Origin: Aurantiochytrium sp. KH105
Lineage: Eukaryota > Sar > Bigyra > Thraustochytrida > Thraustochytriidae
Direction: 5' to 3'
Assembly: GCA_003116975.1 (NCBI GenBank)
Contig: BGKB01000250.1
Location: 1 to 64,000 of the forward strand
Length of the DNA stretch: 64,000 nucleotides
In this document: piece by piece, positions 21,001 through 29,386 of the stretch
Numbering within the stretch: position 1 is the first letter of the stretch
Layout of the letters: every line of letters begins with the position of its first letter
Program-made: the position numbers and the translations under genes
The notes under the pieces: model-generated
Told to the model about the DNA's origin: nothing
The model's database searches: none
What the model saw: only the letters and a program-made list of their open reading frames with translations

Positions 21001-21635
21001 CCGGCCCTCTTTTCAAAGGCCTGTTTAACCATTTCCGTCTTTTCTTCGGCAAGACGAATGCGTCTTTCACCATTTTCGCGGCCCGTCTGGTCCACAGTAC
21101 CAAGGTGCTCCTGCACGGCGGCGATTCTATCCATGAGCTGTCTCTCTTTGTTTGTGATGAGCTGGTGCATGCGCGAAAGCTTTTCAAAGGCTTGCTTTGA
21201 GTAATAAGACTGATCCTCGTCGCGGTCGCGCATCGAAGCGTGCATGGTCTGCAGATCAGTCGAAAGTTTTTGGATTTGCATGGCCATCACCTCCATGGAC
21301 GGCACGCCGTACGTTGGTGGAGCCTCGGGCGTTCGTTTGTGATAAAGCATTGCTTGCGCCTGCGAGGGTTGAGCACGGTGGTCGCGATCCTCGTTGAATA
21401 ACCTGGGAAGACGATCTCCTCCGCCGTCGCTCTGTTCTCCCTGCCGGTGGCTCAAGAGCAGATGTTGTGTTTCTCCCAAAGTATAGACATCCGGTTGGCC
21501 TTGACCTTGCTGCATGCCCACCTGTTGCATCGAGTTCCCGTGCTGTTGCTGCTGCTGCTGCTGCTGGTGGTGGTACATGCGCTTTGGCGATGCGTTGCTG
21601 TGACAGTGCGCTTCTGGCACGGCGTGATTCATCAT
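18021..21635 (-). CDS. Long coiled-coil rod protein with C-terminal 35-residue repeats
   Basis: The ATG at 21635 starts a 1204-residue protein. The first 100 residues are disordered and Gln/His-rich, with a run of eight Gln (CAG/CAA). From about residue 110 (MAMQIQKLSTDLQTMHASM) the protein is nearly continuous coiled coil to the end. The last 170 residues carry four to five 35-residue repeats built on VENLEEAVLLVGNEG and LETADEVRNLRNE; 35 is exactly five heptads, so register is kept. No enzymatic or DNA-binding domain is visible. The protein resembles centrosomal or cytoskeletal rods in layout, and its neighbours include centriole genes, but I cannot assign it to a family. It converges with the PH/RGS-like gene and is divergent to the CS-domain gene. 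Confidence 0.8.
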   Translation of the reverse strand: MMNHAVPEAHCHSNASPKRMYHHQQQQQQQQHGNSMQQVGMQQGQGQPDVYTLGETQHLLLSHRQGEQSDGGGDRLPRLFNEDRDHRAQPSQAQAMLYHKRTPEAPPTYGVPSMEVMAMQIQKLSTDLQTMHASMRDRDEDQSYYSKQAFEKLSRMHQLITNKERQLMDRIAAVQEHLGTVDQTGRENGERRIRLAEEKTEMVKQAFEKRAGMAEMGVARERRERIEAEERIRADVRAKLEQFASTIRDNEALVKSVQTRANQSVQELQTEHLKSQQTLKDHLQDALVTLANRIKSLQTAHKQAETRAEDKTREATKQVSDMLKAEIKVRKSALAKVAEALAQHETLVRHDIAQIAANVHAKQELHGCKLEESEAAAITRHEAFAKDTEARLAALQRDRDSIEETMHNHVADLGTRIESLQSSLAAAQKSFSNEVRELSTHATSSVQALRADVFEKLAGLEDRMMHTLEERMSKFERLLSNEQLDRHQHCQNVKNEVTDQLKQLRLLHAEQDKDVRAELAQTREHVLSVLDESSKTLQASLQSSSDYAREHIERVAASAYEATAEVDRSAREALGAQAAQQKALQERIDSVHADLAAADDCAREEILALGKDVDVKLQRTSNRLDGVYGDLQREIDRATNKDLELAGSAAAARADLQTAISESASRLSATIDAKLEQERVRASAYTDAEVSTARETLAASIEAEANSRTAAVRGMHEDLSAAIAAASVKLRQGADENLAAARASLESALRDQDKAHSEGAAQLSTVLEASAHSLRVDIENARQELNVRAALDTLCAKVERESALAQIERQSTELANLREQSQSDTSAMRALIAAEAATRETASQTAHKETKSALDALTESHNERFERMQGEFVAIKTETDKAIGTVREEVHEQNTEMRKQGEDQHASLFERVEKLSTAVTSGNEMLEKRIDDSVAELREAVKNQEEAAEAAQETTSALSIQVDNLAAAMPDSKALAQRTESVYEELSEKLAAKGQDAGSLELVNKRIEEMGEQLTGLDTWCSSAATFQTEIHGRVTSLEEAILLIGGEGLKTAAEVHSLENEATRVESAVENLEQAVLLVGNEGLETAGEVRNLRNETEAVGNAVENLEEAVLLVGNEGLETADEVRNLRNETDAVENAVENLEEAVLLVGNEGLETADEVRNLENNAEAVENAVENLEEAVLLVGNEGLATADETRELSKATT
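18064..18540 (-). repeat. 105-bp in-frame tandem repeat
   Basis: Copies step by 105 bp, with matching points near 18064, 18172, 18277, 18382 and 18487. They encode the 35-residue C-terminal repeat of the coiled-coil protein. Inner copies are the most alike and the outermost copies are the most diverged, as expected for repeats that grow or homogenise in the middle. Confidence 0.9.
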
Positions 21636-22454
21636 CGTGGCGCCACACCGCGCCGCGCGGCGTGATGCCTTGCCGCGCGGTAGTTCTCGATTGGCAAATG
21701 TTAGCCTGCCTGGCCGAGACCAAAAGGAAAAGTATAATCAAATGAGCAAACCTGAGATCTTCTTGCAAGATGAGCCGTACGCGCTTACAGCAATTTTTAT
21801 CTCGAAAGCATCGCTTTTTTCTAAGGAGGTGTCGGTCACCCAAGAAAGCTTAATGATCCCTCAGAGTCTACGCAGTAGACTTTGGTTTTTACCAAGCATT
21901 GAAATACAAATACCAGGCCTATGGCCAATCGATCAAAGTGAGAGAGAGCCCCAGCCAGAAAGCAAGCTTATCAACGTAGCCTCCTGCGTTCCCTTCTCTC
22001 AGCCTTCCCCGTGCAAGCGAAAAATCTTCGACCTACGCACGTGCCCGCCGGACTCGCCACGGCCGCCTCGCGGCGCAGCCTGAACGGATCTATCTTTCTC
22101 CGTGCGCCGTGCACACCCCCAGCCCTCCTCATGGCCGGCCACGTTGGCAATCCATCCGGGCGCGGACGGCGAGCATATCCGACTGCTCTACTACACCTTG
22201 TTGCCGCGAACCTGACCCAGTGCGGCGACGTGCGCGAGGGCCGTACGCTGCCCGAACGCGCGCGTGTGGCCCGCGACGTCGGTCTCCTCCGCGCGAACGA
22301 AGCCGGAGGGTTTCTTTCTTGGGACTCACGGTTGCGAGTGCATGGAAAGGCAGGGCCTAGGACGAGGCTGGCAGGGAGCGCGACCGCAAGAGGACGGGCG
22401 ACGCGTAGCTGATCAAATAGCTGCAGCAGCAGCAGCACAAGGAGGAGGAGGAGG
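21636..22454. other. Divergent intergenic region
   Basis: About 820 bp shared by the coiled-coil gene (minus) and the CS-domain gene (plus), presumably both promoters. Composition shifts from AT-richer (21720-21980) to GC-richer (22000-22400). A short AGC/AGG triplet run (22420-22455) directly precedes the plus-strand ATG. No gene recognised. Confidence 0.5.
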
Positions 22455-23801
22455 ATGTGTTGCAAATTTTATTTACGAAGTCCGCTTGGACTTATCTCTG
22501 TTCTGTGCCTGACAATAGTATGTGCGTGGTTCCTGCCGGGAGCAAGAGGCGAAACCGAGACCACGACCTCGACTGTTGCGACGCTCTTGGATGGTGGAAT
22601 CACGGAGAGCGAGCTTTTAAACACACTCCGCGAGCGCCAAGTTCTGCACGGCCAGACAAAAGCGTGCGATGAGGAGGAAATAGATGGTGAGGCACTCGGG
22701 AAAATGATGGAGCGTGGCTTTTTCGATGCTGCGACAGATCTCATTCAAGCTTGCGTCGAAAAGGGCGTCAAGGTTGACAACGGCGTACACCGTTCCGTTA
22801 ACATGATCCGACGCAAGCTAACAGAAGCAACTGGTATTCTCCAGCAGGCCAAGCTGCAAAGCTCGACAGTGGTTGCGCCAGCGTTCGAATGGGCGCAAAG
22901 CCGAGATCAAGTATTTCTGGGCGTCAAGTTTGCCCATAAGTTGGACGCCCCGGCGTGCATTGACCTTGCAGATGAACGCATCGAGATACTGAGCAAGCGA
23001 GTATCACTTTCTGCCACGTGTAAAGGTAAGCACAAGACTTTTCACCTCGAGCTCGAGCTCTTGGACGAAATCGACCCGGACAAGAGCTCTTGGACTTTGG
23101 CATCCGTGGGCCGAGGCACATTTTCGCTCGTCAAGGCTGAACCCGACGTGCGATGGCATCGACTTCTCAAGTCGGCGACAGATAAACCGCGCAATATGCA
23201 CACGTGGTGGCAGCTAACAGAAAAGTATGCCAAGGAGCTTGATGATCTAGATGCGGCCAAGACGAAGGCTTCAAGAGAAAAGCCGAAGAGAGACGACAAA
23301 GCAGCTGAAGATGAAGCAAACGGCGACGTCCAGGACACAGCTGAAAATAATGTGGACGAGAAGGCAGAAGTAGATCCTGTCGTCGCCGCACAGGAAGCTG
23401 AACGCGCGGCTTTGCAGAAACGAGCCAAAAAGGACAACAAGCGTGCGAGCAAAGAGGCTAAAAAGGCCACAAAGGCGGTTGATGCCGAGCTCAAGGAGAA
23501 GTTGCGAGCTCTTGATGAAAAACACACTGCGGACCGCAAGGCTGCCGAAGACGAAGCGAAAAAGGCAAAGGACGCCATTGGTGAAACGAAAAAGAAGCAA
23601 CTCGAACAGATTCAGGAACATCTTGCGGAGGCGCTGGCCAAACTTGATGACGACACGAGTGGGGCGAGCGAGGGTCTCCTTTCGCTGTATGAAAAAATGT
23701 CCGACATGATTTTCGGATCGAACACACCGAGTGAACCGAACGACGCGGAAGCAGCTTCAGCCAGTGAATCCGAATCGGAATCGACTGAGAAGGAGTTGTA
23801 G
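22455..23801 (+). CDS. Secretory-pathway CS (p23-like) domain protein
   Basis: The ATG at 22455 gives 448 residues. Residues 1-32 look like a signal peptide (hydrophobic LGLISVLCLTIVCAWFL, then PGARGE). A CS domain covers about 143-245: FEWAQSRDQVFLGVKF, ERIEILSKRVSLSATC, FHLELELLDEIDPD, SWTLASVGRGTFSLVKAE and RWHRLLK. This is the fold of p23 and NudC co-chaperones. A WW pair near 251-252 (MHTWWQLTEKY) follows, then a Lys/Glu/Ala-rich coiled coil to about 400 and an acidic Ser-rich tail. CS proteins are normally cytosolic Hsp90 partners, so a signal peptide is unusual and suggests an ER-luminal chaperone role. The C-terminal EKEL is not a standard KDEL-type signal. The CS fold is a good call; localisation is inferred. 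Confidence 0.78.
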   Translation: MCCKFYLRSPLGLISVLCLTIVCAWFLPGARGETETTTSTVATLLDGGITESELLNTLRERQVLHGQTKACDEEEIDGEALGKMMERGFFDAATDLIQACVEKGVKVDNGVHRSVNMIRRKLTEATGILQQAKLQSSTVVAPAFEWAQSRDQVFLGVKFAHKLDAPACIDLADERIEILSKRVSLSATCKGKHKTFHLELELLDEIDPDKSSWTLASVGRGTFSLVKAEPDVRWHRLLKSATDKPRNMHTWWQLTEKYAKELDDLDAAKTKASREKPKRDDKAAEDEANGDVQDTAENNVDEKAEVDPVVAAQEAERAALQKRAKKDNKRASKEAKKATKAVDAELKEKLRALDEKHTADRKAAEDEAKKAKDAIGETKKKQLEQIQEHLAEALAKLDDDTSGASEGLLSLYEKMSDMIFGSNTPSEPNDAEAASASESESESTEKEL

Positions 23802-23967
23802 TGATATGAAATTATGAACGAACAATGGTGCTACTTGTATTTTTGTGTGTGTTTGTGTGGGGGGGAGGGGGGGGGCTCACATTGACGAGCACATGGAGAG
23901 AGATTATAAAGAAGAAGGAGAAGAAGAAGAAGCAGAAGAAAGGAAAAAGAGAGATAGAGATTCAGCG

Positions 23968-26226
23968 TTACGCGAGATAGCGGTAGGAGCGATGGTCATC
24001 TGGGTCGCGCTCGAGATACTCGCGCTCGAGCAGAGACTCGATCCGACGTTTGATGTCCTGAGGCGATGGGGCGAATCGCTCGGAAAGCTGGCGCGTCGTC
24101 TCGGCGACGAGAACTGCGTGCTCGAGACGCTTGCGAGACTTCATGATACGTACGATGGCTGCCTCAATGAGGTGCTTGCGATCCTCCTCGACTTGCTCAG
24201 GCACGCCGCGCTTGGCAGTACCAAGATTCTGACGCGCGGAAACGAGCTGGACACGCACGCGGTAGTGCTTGGATGAAAAGTCTTTGTTGAGCGCAAAGAT
24301 GGTGGTGGCGTCGACGCCACTACGAGTAGAGTCCTTAAGAAGAATACGATAGCGCGGCGCAGCAAGGGAAATAAGGTGGCGCTTGAGCTCGGCGGCCGGG
24401 ATTTGTGTCTTCGTTTCAATATCATGGAACGAGAGCGAGTCGGCCTGGTTAAAGAGCATGAGGACACACATTTGGTAGGTAGAAACGTTGAATTCGTGCG
24501 GGGAACGTCCCGGTCCAAGAATAGCCTTGAGATCGGCCGTGCCTTGATTGGTCTGCCATGAAAGACGACGACCGCTGTGGGAGTTGAGATAAAACGTTTT
24601 AAACTCCTCGCATACGCTGGCGACAGCGGGCGGCAAGTCGCACGGAACAACCTGCTCCGAAGGCCAGTATCCGGCAGTAAGGACGGTGACGTTGAGCTCC
24701 GGCGCTGTGGAGTTTGCGGGTCGCGGACATGCTGCACGATACTTTTCCATGGTCTCTTTGGAGAGCTTCATGTCCTTGAACATGCCCTCAAGCTTTGAGG
24801 TAAATATTTGGCCGCACTCGCTCTTGAACTTGCGAATGATGCTACTCTCGGCGTCTTCGGACACGGATCGTCCAGAGAGGAGGCGCTTGGCGAGCTGCTG
24901 CTTGTAAAAGTTTTCAAAGATGTCCTTGTCCTGAAGGTAGCGGAAGATGACGACGACTTTGTCAACCTTGAGGCTGAGCTCGGCCTCGTTGCTGGGCTGG
25001 GCGCGAGATTTGTTGCGCATGAGATCGTCGAGATACATGGACAAGTGCTGGGCGCATCGCTGGTTCTTGTTGACAAAGAACTCGAAGGCCTCCTTAATGG
25101 CCTTTTGGAAATCTTTGTCGTCCTTGAAGGCCTCCTTGATGATGCGATCGCACTTTGCTTGGAGGTCGAGAAGCTCGCCGACGAACTCGACGGGCTTTTT
25201 GTCCGAGTCCTGGTCATCAACGAGGCGTTCGCCGGCTTCCTTTGTGTACTCCAAGAGACACTTGCGAATGTGATCTCTACAGTTCATAAAATCGAAGAGA
25301 CGGTACATGCTGTTAAGGCTGTCGAGCTTGTCTTGCTCGAGCATGGCACGGCAGCCGCTGTTCGGCATGGACACGAGATGTTCGGCATGCTTTGCGACCA
25401 TTTCCTCAGAGACGATGCGGATAAGCTTGGCTTCCGTGGAGGGCTGCAAGTAGGTCTTGGCGCGAGCACGCTCTTCCTCGAGTCGTTTTTCGGCCTTGTG
25501 AACGTAGTCTGGGCAGGTGTTGACCTGCATGTACTCGTTTGCTTCGTGTCGATAGAATTTTTGTGTTTCGGCCAAGAATGCGGCCTCGAAGTCGTCCTCG
25601 TACACGGTGGGCGAGTTGATGCCGAGCTCGACGAGCATTTGGAGAACGGCGCGAATGACATCGCGGTCGATCAGTTCGCCGTGGCGCTCGGCCTCGATGC
25701 TTGTGAGAAGCATATGCTGCACACGGCCTCGTACGTTTTTGTGCCACGCGACTTCCTCCTTGAAGATGCGCAGGCCGAGTTCGTAGACGGGCTCCTTGCG
25801 CTCTTGAAGCACAAACGTGCGGTCCATGTACATGAGAATGTCGCGAATCATGGTCATTGTGGTAGTGTGTGTGCGCCACTGCTGCACGAGTTCTACGAGG
25901 AGCAAATCATCGGGCGCTCGCGCCACGGTCTCGCCCAGGGTCTTGAGATAGGCAGTGACCTCACTCTCGATGCCGCGGTACAGCGTTTCGCCATGCCGGT
26001 GCAGAACTAGGTTGTACGCGTTCCTGTACAGCTCCTCGAAGCTGAGCTGGCTCGCGTTCTGTTTGTGGATTTCCTGGATGGCGAGCTTGAGGTCTTGCAG
26101 GACGCGATCCGCCTGCGCGGCGTCCATGCGCTGTGGAGACCTGAACGGCCGGATCACGCCGCTTGACCGGGTCCCTGTGCTGGTCCTCGAGGCCCCGGTT
26201 CCATTTTCCACGCGGCTGCCCTGCAT
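23968..26226 (-). CDS. CUL3: Cullin-3, scaffold of CRL3 ubiquitin ligases
   Basis: The ATG at 26226 (MQGSRVENGTGASR) gives 752 residues; upstream in-frame sequence is unlikely to be coding. The head FRSPQRMDAAQADRVLQDLK, then SFEELYRNAYNLVLHRHGE, is the CUL3 N-terminal helix pattern. IFENFYKQQLAKRLL and FKSECGQIFTSKLEGMFKDM are the cullin homology landmarks. The C-terminal winged helix carries the neddylation site in IVRIMKSRKRLEHAVLVAE (Lys near residue 696), and the protein ends SYRYLA as cullins do. CUL3 bridges BTB-domain substrate adaptors (N-terminus) to the RING protein RBX1 (C-terminus) and is activated by NEDD8. Length matches the family and all key regions are intact. Confidence 0.97.
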   Translation of the reverse strand: MQGSRVENGTGASRTSTGTRSSGVIRPFRSPQRMDAAQADRVLQDLKLAIQEIHKQNASQLSFEELYRNAYNLVLHRHGETLYRGIESEVTAYLKTLGETVARAPDDLLLVELVQQWRTHTTTMTMIRDILMYMDRTFVLQERKEPVYELGLRIFKEEVAWHKNVRGRVQHMLLTSIEAERHGELIDRDVIRAVLQMLVELGINSPTVYEDDFEAAFLAETQKFYRHEANEYMQVNTCPDYVHKAEKRLEEERARAKTYLQPSTEAKLIRIVSEEMVAKHAEHLVSMPNSGCRAMLEQDKLDSLNSMYRLFDFMNCRDHIRKCLLEYTKEAGERLVDDQDSDKKPVEFVGELLDLQAKCDRIIKEAFKDDKDFQKAIKEAFEFFVNKNQRCAQHLSMYLDDLMRNKSRAQPSNEAELSLKVDKVVVIFRYLQDKDIFENFYKQQLAKRLLSGRSVSEDAESSIIRKFKSECGQIFTSKLEGMFKDMKLSKETMEKYRAACPRPANSTAPELNVTVLTAGYWPSEQVVPCDLPPAVASVCEEFKTFYLNSHSGRRLSWQTNQGTADLKAILGPGRSPHEFNVSTYQMCVLMLFNQADSLSFHDIETKTQIPAAELKRHLISLAAPRYRILLKDSTRSGVDATTIFALNKDFSSKHYRVRVQLVSARQNLGTAKRGVPEQVEEDRKHLIEAAIVRIMKSRKRLEHAVLVAETTRQLSERFAPSPQDIKRRIESLLEREYLERDPDDHRSYRYLA

Positions 26227-27429
26227 CGTCGATGCGCACGGACACGATAGCGGAGAACTTGCCTGCGTGTTTGAGCACGGATAAGGGTTTGGATGTCTGC
26301 GCACGATCAATCGAGAAGGAAGGAAACTCGAGGCCTCACGAGAGTGGCAAGGTACTTCTTCTTCTTCTCCTTCTTCTTTTTTCTTCTTCCGTTTTTCGTT
26401 ATATCGTACGTCGCGGGACTGGAAAGCTGGCTCGGCGGCTCGTGGAGCGGAAGAGGTCCTGTGCTGCGTTCGTGCCGGGTTCGTTCACCGGTGCGTCTGC
26501 TATCGGCCAACTCACCTCGACTCGACTCGACTTGACTTGACGCAGGTCAACTTGCCTCACCTGAGGCCCGCGGGCGGGCTGTACGGAGGGTACCGAAACG
26601 CCCGCGCGTCCACGCTGCCCCTCCTCACGCGCGCGCGCGCCGCGCGGCGGCTTCGGGCTCCGCGCTTTTCGCCAACGTTCCGTCCGGGCTCTCGGCGCTC
26701 GTTCTCCGGCCGACGCAGCGCGCCCTGCAGCGCTGCAGGGCCGGCGCTCGCTCGCTCGCGCGCGCGCCCGCGCGGTGCTGCCCGGCGAGCCGAGACGAGG
26801 CGCGGCGCGGCGGGACGAGACGAGCCGAGCCGAGACGAGACTGCGCGCGGGATGGAGTGGATCTATCTATCCTATTCGCGATTTTCTTCTTCTCCTTCTC
26901 CTTCTTCTTCTTCTTCTTCGGAGTCTTCCTCAATGTTCTCCTTTTTCGCCCTCTTGATTGACTGATTGACAGCGATTGACAGTGATTGATGGGCGCTATC
27001 TTCACTAGGCCTACAACGAGGGAAAGCAGCAGCAGCTGCACGCGGCGGGCGGTCGGGAGCGGCAGCAGCTCTCGGGGAAAGAAGACGAGGAAGGCGATGC
27101 GAAGAGGATAGATAACGATTGTAGAAGACGAGGCTGGGCAACGTCAGCATGTTTTTTCTTTTCTTTTTTGGGGGTGGGGGGGTGGTTAAGGCGATGGAGG
27201 AGGAGGACAGTGGTCTCATCATGATGGATGCATACATGTAAATGATGCAAAGATTGTCAGGGCAGTCGTCTTGGAGGATGCGGAAAAGGCGAGTAAAAGA
27301 GACTAGTTTGTTTGAGTACATTTGATACGTAGTAGTACATTCAGGAGCCAGGATTGTATAAGATGAGTAGAGTACACAGATCCGTCGACAAGAACAACGA
27401 AAGGGGCCAGCAGATCTCCCGTGGTGTCG
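26227..27429. other. Intergenic, CUL3 promoter side
   Basis: About 1.2 kb between the CUL3 start and the 3' end of the sugar transporter, both minus. The CUL3-proximal part has pyrimidine runs (CTTCTT type, 26358-26395) and a strongly GC-rich block (26630-26850) with GAGACGAGCC-type repeats and a palindromic CCCTGCAGCGCTGCAGGG near 26730-26747. A second CTT run lies at 26884-26925. No gene recognised. Confidence 0.5.
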
Positions 27430-28755
27430 TCATTTTGCAGATTTTCGGTGAGCAGATTTTGCGTGCTGAGCTTTGGTGTACGCGTAAAGGATTCCAGAAA
27501 GCAGCGAGATGGTAACAAAGACGGAGGACTTGAGGGTGAGCGGCGTTTTAAAGACGATAACGCCAAGAATGGAGAGTGGGATCTTGTTCATGGAGCCGAC
27601 CATGGAATAGGTGGTTGGCGAGGTCTGACGCACGCAATTGAAGGATGCCAAGCTAATCGCAAAACCGATGCAGCCACTGAAAAGAACGACGCTCAGAAAT
27701 GGAATGGTGAGGTAGGCACCGTAAATTTCAGAGGACGAGGTGAAGGCTGCAATATCACCAAAGGCAACCATGTCGAGCAAAAGAACAAGAGGAATGGAGA
27801 GAGAGCTGTTGTAGTACACTTTGCCAAAGCTGCTGAGATCCGTCCCCTTCATGGCCTTGGGCATGTAGAGCACATAGCCCGCCGATACGAAACAGTTACA
27901 GATTGCCCAACTGATGCCGAGACGATCAACGGTGATGTCGTTGGCCGCAGCAAAAGCAGCGGCTGCCACCATGAGAACGAGACAAGCAATAATCCCGGGC
28001 GTGACAGTCTGACCGTACATGAGGTAGTCGCCAAGCGTGACGATGATGTTTGTCGAATTCTTAAAGATGGTCATCATGGGCACGCTGAGAAGCTGTAGGC
28101 TGTAGAACCCCGTGAGAAGCATGCCCACAAAGAAAAAGTTGAGTGGGAACCACCTGAGCGCCTTGCGAAGCTCAAAGTCCTCGAATTTGTACCAGCCAAG
28201 CGCTCGTGCGAGTCGAAGGAGGGAGAGTGAAATGAGATTTTGCGCGAGCAAAAGCACCATTTCGTACTTGAAATTAAAGGTCGAAAGGATGAGCTTGTTA
28301 CCGATCACCATGGAGATGGAAGAGACAGAGTACAAAAGACACGAGGTGATTGGGTAGTGGCGCTTGGACTTGGGCCGGTCCTTGGATGCAATGGTCGAGG
28401 ACGCATCGCTGTGAAAGCTCTCTGATTCGCTGCCGCTCTCCGGATCCTCGACTTTGACAGAGATGAGACTGCTTTCAGCTCCGGATCCAGCGCTCAAGGT
28501 TCGACTGCTTGACTTGCTGTGCTCGGATTTACCTTTCTTGGCAAAGCTCCCGCCCGCGCCTGCAGAAGCAGGCGATTGCTTGTGGAGGTGCTGCAGAAGA
28601 AGCGGGTCCTCCTCGACATCACTTTGCGACGGCTTACGCTGGCGTTGCTGCAGCACGCCGCTACTTCTGGCGTTAGGTTCGAGGCCGAGGGCGTCTCGCG
28701 CTCTACGCGCCACTCGCTGCGCGAGCGGGCTCTGCGCGAGCGCGTTCGTCCACAT
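27430..28755 (-). CDS. GDP-mannose transporter, Golgi (Vrg4/GONST type)
   Basis: The ATG at 28755 (MWTNALAQ) gives 441 residues. The first 130 are a disordered Ser/Glu-rich cytosolic head, longer than in yeast Vrg4. About ten TM segments follow, starting at SCLLYSVSSISMVIGNKLIL. Family landmarks are PMMTIFKNSTNIIVTLGDY in the middle and GSMNKIPLSILG near the end, the counterparts of the FKNLTN and GALNK motifs that contact the GDP-sugar in Vrg4. The protein would exchange cytosolic GDP-mannose for luminal GMP in the Golgi, feeding enzymes such as the GT15-like protein at 58358. GDP-fucose or mixed specificity cannot be excluded, because one motif residue differs from yeast (S for A). Confidence 0.88.
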   Translation of the reverse strand: MWTNALAQSPLAQRVARRARDALGLEPNARSSGVLQQRQRKPSQSDVEEDPLLLQHLHKQSPASAGAGGSFAKKGKSEHSKSSSRTLSAGSGAESSLISVKVEDPESGSESESFHSDASSTIASKDRPKSKRHYPITSCLLYSVSSISMVIGNKLILSTFNFKYEMVLLLAQNLISLSLLRLARALGWYKFEDFELRKALRWFPLNFFFVGMLLTGFYSLQLLSVPMMTIFKNSTNIIVTLGDYLMYGQTVTPGIIACLVLMVAAAAFAAANDITVDRLGISWAICNCFVSAGYVLYMPKAMKGTDLSSFGKVYYNSSLSIPLVLLLDMVAFGDIAAFTSSSEIYGAYLTIPFLSVVLFSGCIGFAISLASFNCVRQTSPTTYSMVGSMNKIPLSILGVIVFKTPLTLKSSVFVTISLLSGILYAYTKAQHAKSAHRKSAK

Positions 28756-29386
28756 GCCGTGCGTCAAGAGATCGAGTTTGCGAGCGAGCGAGCGAGCGAG
28801 ATTTCCGCAGCCACGCTACCTGCCCGGCTTGGCCTTTGCCTTTCGTGCTTCGCCTCGGCCCAGACTTGCGCTCGAGACCGGTGGCCTCGGAGGCTGCAGA
28901 CTCCCTCGCTAGCTGGCAACGTCGCGCTTTGTCAGATTGACCTCTGCTTGCATTTGTCAATGTCGAATCAACATCACCGGCTCATCGTCCGTGCGGAAAA
29001 CACAAATGTTGAAATGACATCGCCTACAAGGCATTCTCTTGTGTTGGTTACTTTTTCATACTAATGACTACATAGAGAGTTTCTGCAGCGGGAAATCTGC
29101 AACGTTGCGTTGTTTGTCACCATGCCATCATCCCCTGAGCGCTCCTCGACGGCGCTCCTTAAAGATAAAAGAAAATAAAAAATGGACGCTCGCGAGAACA
29201 GAATGCTGCAAGGTTCTGGTCAGAAGAAGAAATAAAAAAAGAAATTGGCTGCTGAGACGAGTGGGAGGGCTGCACTAAAGGATGAATGTATGCATATCGC
29301 GAGAGCAAGCAAACTCTCGGACCCGAGCATCGAGCAAGGAAAGAAGAAACAAAAGATATAAACAACGAAAAACAAAGTGCTCGACG
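28756..29386. other. Intergenic, transporter promoter side
   Basis: About 630 bp between the sugar transporter start and the end of CEP295 (both minus). A GCGA tetranucleotide run lies near 28778-28800. The CEP295 side is A-rich (29160-29250 and 29340-29375) and probably contains that gene's 3' UTR signals. No gene seen. Confidence 0.5.

Noticed and set aside
23787-23801. C-terminal EKEL as an ER retention signal
   Set aside because: It does not match the KDEL-type consensus (basic or small residue, then acidic, then EL).
24808-26010. 400-residue open frame on the plus strand
   Set aside because: Antisense to well-conserved cullin-3; hydrophobic composition mirrors the complement of acidic and basic codons.
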